Shown here: one piece after another, positions 41,589 through 51,202 of the stretch
How the letters are laid out: every line of letters begins with the position of its first letter
Numbering within the stretch: the stretch's first letter is position 1
Assembly (NCBI GenBank): GCA_964399535.1
Contig: CAYNRE010000055.1
Coordinates: 62,001 to 126,000, forward strand
Reading direction: 5' to 3'
Length of the DNA stretch: 64,000 bases
Source: CAYNRE01 sp964399535
GTDB taxonomy: Bacteria > Planctomycetota > Planctomycetia > Pirellulales > CAYNRE01
Notes under the pieces: model-generated
What the model was told of the DNA's origin: nothing
The model's input: only the letters and a program-made list of their open reading frames with translations
Database searches by the model: none
Program-made: the position numbers and the translations under genes

Positions 41589-43067
41589 TCAGGCCAGAAT
41601 TTCGGAAACGACGCGACCGTAGACGTCGGTCAAGCGTTGATCGCGACCTTGGTAGAAATAGGTCAGCCGCTCGTGATCGAGCCCCAGCAGGTGCAAGATC
41701 GTGGCGTGCAGGTCGTGCAGGTGCACGGGATCGGTCTCGGCGGCGAAGCCGAATTCGTCGGTCGAGCCGTACGAGATTCCGCCCCGAACCCCGGCGCCGG
41801 CCAGCCACATCGTAAAGCCATAGGGGTTGTGGTTCCGTCCCGGGGCCCCTTCCCCCTCGGCGAAGGGCATCCGGCCGAATTCTCCGCCCCAGACCACGAG
41901 GGTGGAATCGAGCAGGCCCCGCTCGGCCAGGTCGTCGAGCAGCGCGGCGATGGGCTGGTCGGTCTCGCCGGCATGGCGGCCGTGGTTCTTCTCAACGCTT
42001 TCATGGGCGTCCCAGGTCTCCTCCAGGTGGCCCCCGCCCGAGTAAAGCTGCACGAATCGAACTCCGCGCTCCACCAGACGGCGGGCGATCAGGCAGTTGC
42101 GTCCGAACTCGTCGGTCGGTTGTCGGCCGATTCCATAGCGCTCGATCGTGGTGGCGGTTTCCTGCGATAGATCGACCGCCTCGGGCGCCTCGGCCTGCAT
42201 GTGATAGGCCAACTCGTAGCTTTGAATTCGCGCGGCCAACTCATCGCCGCCGGGGCGACGCTCAAGATGCCGCTGGTTCAACTGGGCCAACAGGTCGAGC
42301 TGCGCGCGTTGGGCCTCGGGGCCCAGTTCATCGGGTCCGCGCAGATCGAGCACCGGGTCTCCCTGGGGCCGGAACAGCGTACCCTGGTAGCTGGCGGGCA
42401 TGAATCCGCTGGACCAATTGGGCTGCCCGCTGATCGGCCCTCCCCGTTGATCGAGCATGACGACGTAACCCGGCAGATTCTGATTCTCGGTGCCCAACCC
42501 GTACAGCGCCCAACTGCCCAGCGCCGGCTTGCCGATGAAGGTGCTGCCCGTGTTCATGGCGATGAGCGCCGAACCGTGAGCATGGCTATCGGTATGGCAC
42601 GAGCGAACCAGGGCCAGCTTGTCGGCATGCTGGCGCACCTGGGGAAAATAATCGGAAATCATCAGCCCGCTTTCCCCTCCGGGATGAAAGGGCCGCCAGG
42701 CCGGGGTGAGAAACCCCATCTTGCGCCCGCCCGAGTTGGTGAACTGTTTTTCGGGCGGTAGCGACTGTCCGGCGTACTTGGCCAGGCTGGGTTTGTAGTC
42801 GAAGGTGTCGACGTGGCTCGGCCCGCCGTTCATGAAGAGAAAAATGCAGCTCTTGGCCTTGGCCTGGAAATGGGGGGGCCGCGGGGCCAGCGGATCGCCG
42901 GTGGCCGTCGCGATCGGGGCCGCCAGCGCGCGCCGTCCGAAGAAGCCGTCGCGCTCAAGCAGGTCGACCAATGCCAACCCGGCGAATCCACCCCCGAATT
43001 CCCAGAGAAACTGGCGGCGCGTCTGGCCGCAGGGAAATCGTCGTTGGGGCGGTTGGGGGGGCTGCAT
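41589..43067 (-). CDS. DUF1501 domain-containing exported protein
   Basis: A 492-residue planctomycete protein with a twin-arginine-type leader (TRRQFLWEFGGGFAGLALVDLL). The DUF1501/sulfatase-like fold shows MNGGPSHVDTFDYKP, SCHTDSHAHGSA, QLYSGGGHLEETWDAHE and WGGEFGRMPFAEG...GRNHNPYG, the usual motifs. It lies 72 bases after the DUF1549/DUF1553 gene, the standard pair in Planctomycetes, which is thought to act in degradation of complex organic matter; no activity is proven. The ATG at 43067 is preferred to an upstream TTG. Confidence 0.9.
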   Translation of the reverse strand: MQPPQPPQRRFPCGQTRRQFLWEFGGGFAGLALVDLLERDGFFGRRALAAPIATATGDPLAPRPPHFQAKAKSCIFLFMNGGPSHVDTFDYKPSLAKYAGQSLPPEKQFTNSGGRKMGFLTPAWRPFHPGGESGLMISDYFPQVRQHADKLALVRSCHTDSHAHGSALIAMNTGSTFIGKPALGSWALYGLGTENQNLPGYVVMLDQRGGPISGQPNWSSGFMPASYQGTLFRPQGDPVLDLRGPDELGPEAQRAQLDLLAQLNQRHLERRPGGDELAARIQSYELAYHMQAEAPEAVDLSQETATTIERYGIGRQPTDEFGRNCLIARRLVERGVRFVQLYSGGGHLEETWDAHESVEKNHGRHAGETDQPIAALLDDLAERGLLDSTLVVWGGEFGRMPFAEGEGAPGRNHNPYGFTMWLAGAGVRGGISYGSTDEFGFAAETDPVHLHDLHATILHLLGLDHERLTYFYQGRDQRLTDVYGRVVSEILA

Positions 43068-43139
43068 GACTTCGCTTCTTGTCAGGGCTTCTTTGCAGGG
43101 ATGTTTTTCAAGACGCTTGTTCAATGCGATCGCCGGGCG

Positions 43140-45122
43140 TTAATCGACGTAGACAAACTCATTGGCGTTGAGCAGCACATGGCACAGCGAAGCCCAGGCC
43201 GCCTGTTCGGCGGTTGCCGCGCTGCTGTCGCTGGGGGCGGGGCTGCCGCCGACAGGCGCGGGGCTGTCGCCGACAGGCGCGGGGCTGCCGCCGACAGCGA
43301 CGGTGTTGCCCGGGGCCTGGCTAAACCGCTCGGTCTGGACCAGCACATGGGCCAGGGCCAGCTCGCGCTCGTCGTCGCGCGGCAAGCGGCCGAACGCCAA
43401 TCGCCACAGCCGATCGATGCGCTCGGCCGCGCTTCCTCCGGCGGTTTCCCGTTCCCCGCGCCGGGCCAAGGCCCGGCTGCGGCCATGAACCCAGGCATTG
43501 TTCAACAGCGCCAGCGCCTGGGGAGCAACCGTGGTGGTGTTCCGCTGGCAGCAAGGCTGCGTGGTATCGGCGAAGTCGAACACGGTCCACAGCGGCGGCA
43601 CCAGCGACCGCTGCACGTACAGGTACACGCTCCGCCGGTTCTGCTCCTCGGGCGGCGACGGCTTCCAGGCATTCTCTTTTTTCGATAACCCCTCGACCGC
43701 CTCGGCGCTCAGTTCGGGCACGAAGCCGGGCCCCCCGGCGCGCAAATCGAGCTCGCCGCTGGTCGCAAGCATGGCGTCGCGCAGCGCCTCGACATCGAGC
43801 CGGGCGCGAGGGAAGTGCCAGAGCAGCAGGTTCTCCGGATCGCGTCCGGCGTACTCGTCATGGTTGGGGTGTGCCGACGACTGACGATAGGTGCTCGAAA
43901 GCAAAATCAGCCGGTGCAGCGGCTTTTGCCGCCAGCCGCCGGCTATGAGTTGGCGGGCCAGCCAGTCGAGCAGCTCGGGATGCGTCGGCTCCAGACCGGT
44001 GTTGCCGAAGTTGTCGCTCGAACGGGAAAGCCCCTGGCCGAAATGGTGCTGCCAAAGCCGGTTGACCGCCACTCGCGGAGTGAGCGGATTGGCGTCGTCG
44101 ACAATCCACTCGGCCAATTGGCGGCGGCGCGTGGTGGTGGCCGACTCGGCCGGAGGCGCATCGACCGCCGAATCAACCTGAGGTAGCAGAGAGAGGAACC
44201 CCGGCGGCACGGCCTCGCCCTGGTGCCGAGGGTCGCCGCCGGAAAGCAAATGCACCGGGGTGCCTGCCGCGGCCGCTTCGTCGGTAAAGCCCAGCACATC
44301 GCCCGGCAGCGGCTTGCCCGGCACGAAACAATTCAGCACGGCGTAATAGTCGCGCTGGGGAATCGGATCGAACTTGTGGTCGTGGCAGCGGGCACACTTC
44401 AGAGTCAGGGCCAGAAAGGCCGTGGCCGTGGTGTGCATTAAGTCGTCGAGCTGCTCGAACTTGTACTGCAACGGGTCGTTGGGCTCGTCGTCGAAGGTGC
44501 CCACGCGCAAAAAGCCCGTGGCGATGCGCGAGGCCTCGTCCGCGCCGGTCAGCTCGTCTCCGGCCAACTGCTCGGTCACGAATTGGTCGTAGGGCAGGTC
44601 CTCGGCGATGGCCCGAATTACCCAGTCGCGATACCTCCAGGCGCCCTCCTTGGGGGCGTCGCGCTCGTACCCGTTCGTGTCGGCATAGCGAACGATATCC
44701 AGCCAGTAGCGGCCCCAGCGCTCGCCAAAATGCGGCGAATCGAGCAGACGATCGACCAGCCGCTGGTAAGCGTCGGGCCGGTCGTCGGTCACGAAGGCAT
44801 CGACTTCTTCCGGGCTGGGGGGCAGCCCCCAGAGATCGAAGTAAAGCCGGCGGACCAGGGCCGCGGGCTCTGCAGGCGGGGCGGGAGAAAGCCCTTCGGC
44901 TTCCAGGCGGGCCAGCGTAAACCGGTCGATCTCGTTGGTTACCCAGTCGCTGCGCTGTACGGCGGGAGGCTCAGCCGCGGACAACGGCGCCACCGACCAC
45001 ATGGCGGCCTCCTCGGCCAGAGAGGTCCTGGCCACTGGCAACAGCGCCAGCCCAAGGGCGATGCACAGCCGAGCCAGCTTCGCGCAGCGCGAACGCGCGC
45101 GGCATTCGGGTTGCCAGGCCAT
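43140..45122 (-). CDS. DUF1549 and DUF1553 domain-containing exported protein
   Basis: A 660-residue protein with a signal peptide (LARLCIALGLALLPVARTSLAEE). DUF1549 (about 60-265) contains DLWGLPPSPEEVDAFV, FGERWGRYWLDIVRYADTNGYERD and the heme-like CARCHDHKFDPI motif. DUF1553 (about 330-620) contains LTPRVAVNRLWQHHFGQGL, RLILLSSTYRQSS and NTTTVAPQALALLNN. A Gly/Ser/Pro/Ala linker near the C-terminus comes from a short tandem repeat. It precedes the DUF1501 gene. The CxxCH motif suggests electron transfer; substrate unknown. Confidence 0.92.
   Translation of the reverse strand: MAWQPECRARSRCAKLARLCIALGLALLPVARTSLAEEAAMWSVAPLSAAEPPAVQRSDWVTNEIDRFTLARLEAEGLSPAPPAEPAALVRRLYFDLWGLPPSPEEVDAFVTDDRPDAYQRLVDRLLDSPHFGERWGRYWLDIVRYADTNGYERDAPKEGAWRYRDWVIRAIAEDLPYDQFVTEQLAGDELTGADEASRIATGFLRVGTFDDEPNDPLQYKFEQLDDLMHTTATAFLALTLKCARCHDHKFDPIPQRDYYAVLNCFVPGKPLPGDVLGFTDEAAAAGTPVHLLSGGDPRHQGEAVPPGFLSLLPQVDSAVDAPPAESATTTRRRQLAEWIVDDANPLTPRVAVNRLWQHHFGQGLSRSSDNFGNTGLEPTHPELLDWLARQLIAGGWRQKPLHRLILLSSTYRQSSAHPNHDEYAGRDPENLLLWHFPRARLDVEALRDAMLATSGELDLRAGGPGFVPELSAEAVEGLSKKENAWKPSPPEEQNRRSVYLYVQRSLVPPLWTVFDFADTTQPCCQRNTTTVAPQALALLNNAWVHGRSRALARRGERETAGGSAAERIDRLWRLAFGRLPRDDERELALAHVLVQTERFSQAPGNTVAVGGSPAPVGDSPAPVGGSPAPSDSSAATAEQAAWASLCHVLLNANEFVYVD
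43240..43302 (-). repeat. Three-copy 21-base tandem repeat inside the DUF1553 gene
   Basis: Units at 43240-43260, 43261-43281 and 43282-43302 (GGGCTGCCGCCGACAGGCG start) differ at only a few bases. On the coding strand each encodes the seven-residue unit VGGSPAP or VGDSPAP, a flexible linker that interrupts DUF1553 close to its end. Copy number may vary between strains. Confidence 0.85.
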
Positions 45123-45327
45123 GGTTGCGTGTTTCCCCCCTGGTCAAAACCAATCGCCTCGCCACGAGCAACCGCCACCGCGTTTGGGCGGCGACGGCCA
45201 GCCCCTATTGCCCCAAGTGTTTACCCTAACGCGCCCGAGGGGGGAGTGCAAAAATGCCGAAGTGCGCCCCGGCTTTGGCTCCCTTGCGATCGGTGGCCCG
45301 GCACTTTCGCCGAAGGGGTGCTGGGCG

Positions 45328-46851
45328 TCACTGAGAGGCCGCAACCGGCTCAATCGCGGCGACCCCGCGCGATACCTCGTTGGCGATGCGGTCTTCGACC
45401 GTTTCATCCCAGGCCGAGGGAAGGCCGTAGTACACCATGGCGCCGCCCCCTTCGTAGCCCCCCTCGCGCAGCACGCGAAGCGAAGGAATGTAGGCCATCA
45501 CGTCGTTGGCGTAGCCGGCGATCCAAGTATTCGCGCGGCCGAACTCTGCTTTGAACCGCAAGGCGTAATCGACCACCACCTCGCCCCCCAGGTGAATCCA
45601 GGTCAGGTCGTCGCCCAGTCGCCAATGCTGGATCGGGTACGGATAGCTCGCGTTCAGCGGCTGGCCCGCGGCCAGGGCGCCCTGGAACTTGCGAGCCCGG
45701 CTGGCCACGTAACGATCGGTCGAGGCGGCGTCGGCCTCCAGTTCGGCGGGCGTCGGCAGTTTGGCAAAGGGAAGTTGGATTTCGGCGTAGCGCATCTCCA
45801 GCCGCGGGGAAACCGGCACCAGCGGGCTGGCCAAAGTCCGGTCGACCGCCTCGGCCAACTGCCGGCCATAGTCTTGCGCCTGTTCGACCGTGCGTCGCGG
45901 GATCGGGTTTTGATCGGCACCGCAACCAGCCCAGAACAGGGCCATGGCCCCCGGATGGTTTCGCTCGAGCTCGATCTGGGCGTAACCCGGATAGTCGCCC
46001 GACCATTCATAGCCCGAGAGCGTGGTGGCGTGACAGGCGTAGCCGCAGACCACGGCCCGTAACTGGCCCATGTCGCTCCACACGGCCAGCACGGGTACGT
46101 CGTGATCGACGGGGCCGACGAGCGAACCGCTGGCGCGTCGGGCATCCACCTCGGGCTCGGGATTGTTGCGGCGATTTACGGCAAACCGGGCCAGACCTTG
46201 GCCGCGGCTCAGGCGGGCCGGTTGCCGCGCGTCCAGCGCCTGGCCGACGGCCGCCACGATCTGGTCGATTGTGCGCTCGGTGTAAGCGCGAATTTGGCCT
46301 GCCTGATGCTCGTTCAAGAAATACATGGTGCGCAGGTTAGTGCCAATCACCGGCCCGGTGTGGGTGTGCGAACTGCACAGGCTGACCGCCTCGCGCGGCA
46401 ATTGGTATCGCTCGGCAATTTGCCCGACGATGGCCTGGCTGGTCGCGCGATCGATGCCCACCAGGTCGAGCGTGATCAGCACCGCCGTCCGGTCTTGGGC
46501 ATCGGTGAGTACCAAAATCTTGGCCCACAAGTCGTGCAGCTTGCCGTCGGCCGGCCGATCGCGCGAGGCGTAGCCCGACATCCAAATCCACTCGCTGGGC
46601 GTGATGTTGGCTCGGGCCGTGCCCGATTGCCACGCATCGCCCGCGCTGGTTACGGCCGCGCCGCAACAGACAAAACCCAGGGCGATCGCCAGTGGCCAGC
46701 GGAGTCGCCGTGGAACTGCCGCCGCGCGCAACAGGCTTCCAGGAAGGGGGCGACACGGGGTTCCGGCGAGCCCAGCGCGGACGAGCGCGCCCGCGATGGC
46801 GTCGAATGTCCCGCCTCGAAGCGAAGGCGTACCGGTAATGCGTGGATCCAT
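45328..46851 (-). CDS. Neutral/alkaline non-lysosomal ceramidase-like protein
   Basis: A 507-residue exported protein of the neutral ceramidase N-terminal family. GTARANITPSEWIWMSGYASR, VLITLDLVGIDRATS, SLCSSHTHTGPVIG (metal-binding His residues), AVNRRNNPE and VCGYACHATTLSG follow the family order. It lacks the second, Ig-like ceramidase domain. The hydrophobic signal is at residues 53-70, so the annotated ATG may be upstream of the real start (a TTG close to residue 40 is possible). In Planctomycetes many such proteins occur beside PVC cytochrome genes; ceramide hydrolysis is not shown. Confidence 0.85.
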   Translation of the reverse strand: MDPRITGTPSLRGGTFDAIAGALVRAGLAGTPCRPLPGSLLRAAAVPRRLRWPLAIALGFVCCGAAVTSAGDAWQSGTARANITPSEWIWMSGYASRDRPADGKLHDLWAKILVLTDAQDRTAVLITLDLVGIDRATSQAIVGQIAERYQLPREAVSLCSSHTHTGPVIGTNLRTMYFLNEHQAGQIRAYTERTIDQIVAAVGQALDARQPARLSRGQGLARFAVNRRNNPEPEVDARRASGSLVGPVDHDVPVLAVWSDMGQLRAVVCGYACHATTLSGYEWSGDYPGYAQIELERNHPGAMALFWAGCGADQNPIPRRTVEQAQDYGRQLAEAVDRTLASPLVPVSPRLEMRYAEIQLPFAKLPTPAELEADAASTDRYVASRARKFQGALAAGQPLNASYPYPIQHWRLGDDLTWIHLGGEVVVDYALRFKAEFGRANTWIAGYANDVMAYIPSLRVLREGGYEGGGAMVYYGLPSAWDETVEDRIANEVSRGVAAIEPVAASQ

Positions 46852-46878
46852 GGCGAGGCTCCTCCGAGGCTGCCTTTG

Positions 46879-49800
46879 TCAGGGCGCGGCCAGCAAATAG
46901 GCGATCAAGTCGGCCACGGCCTGCGGGTCAAGCTGTTGTTCCAACCCCTCGGGCATCAAGGAAAGTCCGGTGGAACGAAGCTCGTCGATCTCGACCCGCA
47001 AAATGGACTGCTGGGCCCCTTCGGCCCGGGTAAGGGTGACGCTGTTGGCCGATTCGGCCGTAATCATGCCGCTGGTGCTGCGGCCGTCGCTGGTCACGCA
47101 CAGATAATTGAGATACTGGGGGTTTACTTCCCGGCTGGGATCGAGCAGGTTGATCAAGATTCCCTCGGGTCCCCGGCTTTTAATCGTGGCCAGCGCCGGC
47201 CCCAGCTCGTGTCCCACGCCTTCCAGCTTGTGACAGGCCGCACAAACCCGGCGAAAGTGCTGCCGGCCCCGCTCCACGTTTCCTTCCAGCGCGAGGGCCG
47301 GGCGGTAGGCCTCGATTACGTCGGCCCGCCGGGCACCCAGCGCCGTCGCGAGGACTTCTTCGGCTCGTTGGCGCACCTGGTCTTGGCTCGACGAGCGCAG
47401 TTGTTGAATTACCGTGGGGTCGAGCTGATTGGCGGCCAGCGTTCCGCCGGCGATGCAGTCCAGTAGCGCCAGCGCCCGCTCGCGCCGGGCGATCCACAGC
47501 TCGGCGGCGCGGCGCTGCACGCTGGGGGTAAACTCGGCCCAGCGCTCGGCCAACCAGGTGGTCAGTTCCGCGTCGTCGGCCGGGTGCTGCGCCTCGAGGG
47601 CCGTTAGCGCGGCCAGTTGCAGCGCCTGAGGGTGCAGCCGGTCGACCCAGCTACGCAGATCGATGCCGTCCAGCGACGCCGCAGCACTGAGCAGCGCGAT
47701 GGCTTCGACCCGGGCGTCGACCGGCGCTTCGGTGTCGGCCAGGCGGTGGCGAGCGTCGTCGATCAGATGTTGCCAGGCGGGGCGCGGTTGGCCCGAATCG
47801 GTTTGCCCAAGTAGGGTACGCACTTCGCTGGGACTAGCGCCCGAGCGGGCGAGCCCCTCGATCCAGGCGCGACTGATCTGGCGGGCCAGCTCGGGCCGAA
47901 GGCTTGCCCAGTGGTCGAGTCGATCGAGCCAGGCCGGCTGGCAATTTCGCTGGCGACCCAATTGTCGCGCCAGGTCGGCGAGCAACTCCGCCACCCCCGG
48001 CTGCTCCTCGGGCCGGGGCTGTTCCGCCAGGGCCGAATAGACCAGATCGGCCCCCTCGCCCAGCGAACTGAGTACGGCCAGCCGCAGCCAGGGGTCGTCG
48101 ACTCCCTGTTGGGCTAGTTTGGCCAGCGCCCCGGCCCGCTGTGCAAGGGGCAGTTCCCCCAGGGTGAACGCCAACTGGTATCGCACGTGGAGGTCGTCGT
48201 GATTCGCCAGGGCACACAATCGCTCGGCCACGGCAGGCTGCTGGGCCAAACCCTCGGCCAGGCGAACGGCGTGCCGCAATACACCGGGATGCGAGTCGCC
48301 CAGGGCTGCCAGAAGGGTTGCTTCGCGCAGGGCCCCCTGCCCCTCGAGCGCGTGCAGGGCGTGCAGCCGGGCCAGCGGGTTGGCCGACGAGCGCACCAGG
48401 GCTTCCAGGTCGGGGCAAATGGCCGCATCCTGGCGGGTAGCGAGCAGCCGAGCCGCCGTGTCGCGGTGCCAGCCGTTGGTATGAGCCAAGAGCCGCACCA
48501 ACTCCCGGCTCGTGGCCTGGCTGAGTCGAGGCGCGCGCCCAGGGGTGAAACCGGCGGGGGCCAGGCGATATACGCGCCCCCGGTCGCGGCCGCTGGTTAG
48601 ATCGAGATGCTGCTTGATGATCGGCGGCAAGCTGAGCGGATGCTCGATTACCTCGCGATACATGTCGGCGATGTAGAGCGTTCCGTCGGGGGCATTGGCG
48701 TACTGAACGGGGCGAAACCAGTTATCGGTCGAGGCGACCAGCTCGACCCCTTCGTCCACGCGGCGCCCCACGAACTGGATGCCGGTCCGGTCGAGCACCT
48801 TGCGGTGCACGATGTTCGAACCCACGTCGCCCACGATGACCTGGCCGCGTAGCGCTGCCGGCCAGGCATCGCCCCGGTACACCGTTACCCCCGTGGCGCT
48901 GGTGAAATAGCCGCCGGCCCGGCCCCCCCCTTCCACCACGCCCGGCACGATTCCCTGTGCCCGAAGCCGGGTGCGAACGATGCGCCAAGGCTCGATCGGG
49001 CTGATGCGAAACACTTCGGCCTGGGGGCCATCGGCCGCGATGCTCTGCCGCGAACTGGGCGCCGCCAGGTACGGGTTTCGCGCCAGGTAGCGATCCTCGA
49101 ACATGATCTGTTGCAAGTGGTCGCTGTTGTGGCAAACGAACCACTGCCCCCAGTCGTCGGCGGTCATCCCGTGCTGCGAGGCTCCGCTGGTCAGTTCCAG
49201 GCGGCCGGTCCGCGGGTCGTAGGCCAAATTGCGGCCGCGCAGCTCCAGGGCTTCGCTTTCAGGCTCCTCGGGCCGCCGTACGGCGCCGCCGGTGCTGCTC
49301 GTGGCAATATGAATGCGATGATCAAGACCCCACTGAAACGAATTCAACAGGCCCTGAACGTTGGAAATGCCAAACCCGGTGAGCACCACGCGCCGCTCGT
49401 CGGCCACGCCGTCGCCCGTCGTATCGCGGAAATACCAGAGGTCGGGCGGAATTCCCACGAATACTCCGCCATCCCAACAGGTTACCGCGGTGGGCCAGCT
49501 CAGCCCCTGGACAAACACCACGCTCTGTTCGTAGTACCCGTCGCCATCGAGGTCTTCCAGGCGGCGAATGCGGCTGAGCGCCTCGTCGGCCTCTTCGCTG
49601 TAGCCCCGCATTTCCACAACGTAAAGCCGCCCGTCTTCGTCGAAAGCCAGGGCCGTGGGGTCGGTCACCTGGGGTTCGGCGGCGGCCAGCTCCAGGTGCA
49701 GCCCCGCTTGCACCACAAAGCTATCAAGCGCCTGTCGCGGCTCGAGCGGGGCGATGCGTGGCAATTCCTCGGCGTAATTTCGCTCCAGCGAATCGGCTGG

Positions 49801-49893
49801 CGCGGGCTCGTCGGCCGGAACCGGCACGGTCCAGGCCAGGCGCATCGCCACCGCCAGACCGAGGGCCCAGCAAGCGTAGTTGCCGCGGATCAT
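46879..49893 (-). CDS. PVC-type cytochrome c / membrane-bound dehydrogenase-like protein with HEAT repeats
   Basis: A 1004-residue exported protein. After a signal peptide (about 1-27) a beta-propeller-like dehydrogenase domain (about 50-440) shows DPTALAFDEDGRLYVVEMRGY, the DLDGDGYYE and DTTGDGVADE loops and NSFQWGLDHRIHIATSSTGG. HEAT-like helical repeats fill about 470-850. The end is a c-type cytochrome domain with CAACHKLEG (near residue 900), the PVC CxxCH motif. GAGGAA lies nine bases before the ATG at 49893, better than a TTG upstream. Likely a periplasmic sugar- or polyol-oxidising protein; substrate unknown. Confidence 0.92.
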   Translation of the reverse strand: MIRGNYACWALGLAVAMRLAWTVPVPADEPAPADSLERNYAEELPRIAPLEPRQALDSFVVQAGLHLELAAAEPQVTDPTALAFDEDGRLYVVEMRGYSEEADEALSRIRRLEDLDGDGYYEQSVVFVQGLSWPTAVTCWDGGVFVGIPPDLWYFRDTTGDGVADERRVVLTGFGISNVQGLLNSFQWGLDHRIHIATSSTGGAVRRPEEPESEALELRGRNLAYDPRTGRLELTSGASQHGMTADDWGQWFVCHNSDHLQQIMFEDRYLARNPYLAAPSSRQSIAADGPQAEVFRISPIEPWRIVRTRLRAQGIVPGVVEGGGRAGGYFTSATGVTVYRGDAWPAALRGQVIVGDVGSNIVHRKVLDRTGIQFVGRRVDEGVELVASTDNWFRPVQYANAPDGTLYIADMYREVIEHPLSLPPIIKQHLDLTSGRDRGRVYRLAPAGFTPGRAPRLSQATSRELVRLLAHTNGWHRDTAARLLATRQDAAICPDLEALVRSSANPLARLHALHALEGQGALREATLLAALGDSHPGVLRHAVRLAEGLAQQPAVAERLCALANHDDLHVRYQLAFTLGELPLAQRAGALAKLAQQGVDDPWLRLAVLSSLGEGADLVYSALAEQPRPEEQPGVAELLADLARQLGRQRNCQPAWLDRLDHWASLRPELARQISRAWIEGLARSGASPSEVRTLLGQTDSGQPRPAWQHLIDDARHRLADTEAPVDARVEAIALLSAAASLDGIDLRSWVDRLHPQALQLAALTALEAQHPADDAELTTWLAERWAEFTPSVQRRAAELWIARRERALALLDCIAGGTLAANQLDPTVIQQLRSSSQDQVRQRAEEVLATALGARRADVIEAYRPALALEGNVERGRQHFRRVCAACHKLEGVGHELGPALATIKSRGPEGILINLLDPSREVNPQYLNYLCVTSDGRSTSGMITAESANSVTLTRAEGAQQSILRVEIDELRSTGLSLMPEGLEQQLDPQAVADLIAYLLAAP

Positions 49894-50208
49894 ATCGGGA
49901 AATTCCTCGAGGCAAATCAAGTCGACCGTCTGGAAAACAATCGCCTAAGCCGGCCCGATCGGGCGAGGGGCCCCAGGGGCTCCGGGTGCGCCATGGCCGC
50001 TGGTCGATGGTACTCCGCCCGGCAGGCCACAACAACGCGCCGCTCGCGGTGAACACGCGCGCGGCCGGCACCGCGCGGGAGTCTCGCGGCGTCGTTTTAC
50101 GGTAGCTTGGAACGTGCTAGGATAGGCGGCCCGACGCCTGAACGATCGCCTGCAGGGGGTATCATCAGGCGGGAAGTTGCCGCAGCGCAACCATGAAAGG
50201 AGTCGCGG
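49894..50208. other. Divergent region between PVC cytochrome and methyltransferase genes
   Basis: A 315-base gap without a gene. A possible sigma-70-like promoter for the methyltransferase gene is TTTACG (from 50096), 16 bases, TAGGAT (50118-50123), with the extended TG upstream of the -10 box. AAAGGAG lies before the ATG at 50209. Confidence 0.4.
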
Positions 50209-51171
50209 ATGGGTAAGCCGAAACAGGGATTGTGGCAGCGCGATTGCGTCGCAGGGATGTCGGAGCTTCCGGACGGCTGCATCGACCTGGCGTTTGCCGA
50301 TCCGCCCTTCAACATCGGTTACGAGTACGATGTTTACGACGACCGCCGCGCGGGCGAAGAATACCTCGACTGGTCGCGCCGCTGGATGCAGCAAGTGGTG
50401 CGCGTGCTCAAGTCGACCGGCACGTTTTGGTTGGCCATTGGCGACGAGTACGCCGCCGAACTCAAGGTGATGGCGACCCGCGAGCTGGGGCTGACCTGTC
50501 GCAGTTGGGTTGTCTGGTACTACACCTTCGGCGTGAACTGCAAGCGCAAGTTCAGCCGCTCGCACGCCCACCTGTTTCATTTCGTGCGCGACCCGCGCGA
50601 ATTCACCTTCGAGGACGATTCGATCCGGGTGCCCTCGGCGCGGCAATTGGTTTACGGCGACTCGCGGGCCAACCCCCGGGGCCGGCTCCCCGACGATACC
50701 TGGATTTTGCGCCCGCAAGATTTGCCCAGCGGATTCAGCGGCGCGGAAGATACCTGGTACTTTCCCCGGGTTTGCGGCACGTTCAAAGAGCGTGCCGGGT
50801 GGCATGGATGCCAAATGCCCGAGCAGCTGCTGGGGCGGATCATCCAGGTCTCGAGCCGGCCGAACGATTGGGTGCTCGATCCGTTCGCCGGTAGCGGCAC
50901 CACGCTGGTCGTGGCCAAGAAGCTTCACCGGCACTTCCTAGGATTCGAGCTTTCCCCCGAGTACGCGGCCCGAGTCCAGCAGCGGCTGGCGAGCATTCGC
51001 CCGGGCGAGCCGCTCGATGGCCCGGCCGATCCACTTTCAAGCGCGCCGCCCACCGCCAATGGGCGGCGGTTGGACGAGAAACAGGCATCGTCGGCCACAA
51101 CACGGCGCCGCGTCGGCCGCCGCGGCGCGGCCCAGCAGCAATCGCTTCCGCTAGGCGAACTGACCGATTGA
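50209..51171 (+). CDS. Site-specific DNA methyltransferase, beta class (N4/N6)
   Basis: A 320-residue amino-methyltransferase. Catalytic motif IV, DPPF (residues 31-34, in AFADPPFNIGYEY), precedes the target-recognition part and the S-adenosylmethionine motif I, LDPFAGSGTTL (about residue 227), with FLGFELS after it; this IV-to-I order defines the beta class, as in CcrM and M.RsrI. The C-terminus after residue 265 is basic, low-complexity and probably DNA-contacting. No restriction endonuclease gene is adjacent, so this is an orphan enzyme, possibly regulatory. A good ribosome site (AAAGGAG) precedes the ATG. Confidence 0.9.
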   Translation: MGKPKQGLWQRDCVAGMSELPDGCIDLAFADPPFNIGYEYDVYDDRRAGEEYLDWSRRWMQQVVRVLKSTGTFWLAIGDEYAAELKVMATRELGLTCRSWVVWYYTFGVNCKRKFSRSHAHLFHFVRDPREFTFEDDSIRVPSARQLVYGDSRANPRGRLPDDTWILRPQDLPSGFSGAEDTWYFPRVCGTFKERAGWHGCQMPEQLLGRIIQVSSRPNDWVLDPFAGSGTTLVVAKKLHRHFLGFELSPEYAARVQQRLASIRPGEPLDGPADPLSSAPPTANGRRLDEKQASSATTRRRVGRRGAAQQQSLPLGELTD

Positions 51172-51202
51172 GGCGATCGCCCCAAAGCGGCAAGGAGCTC
51201 TG

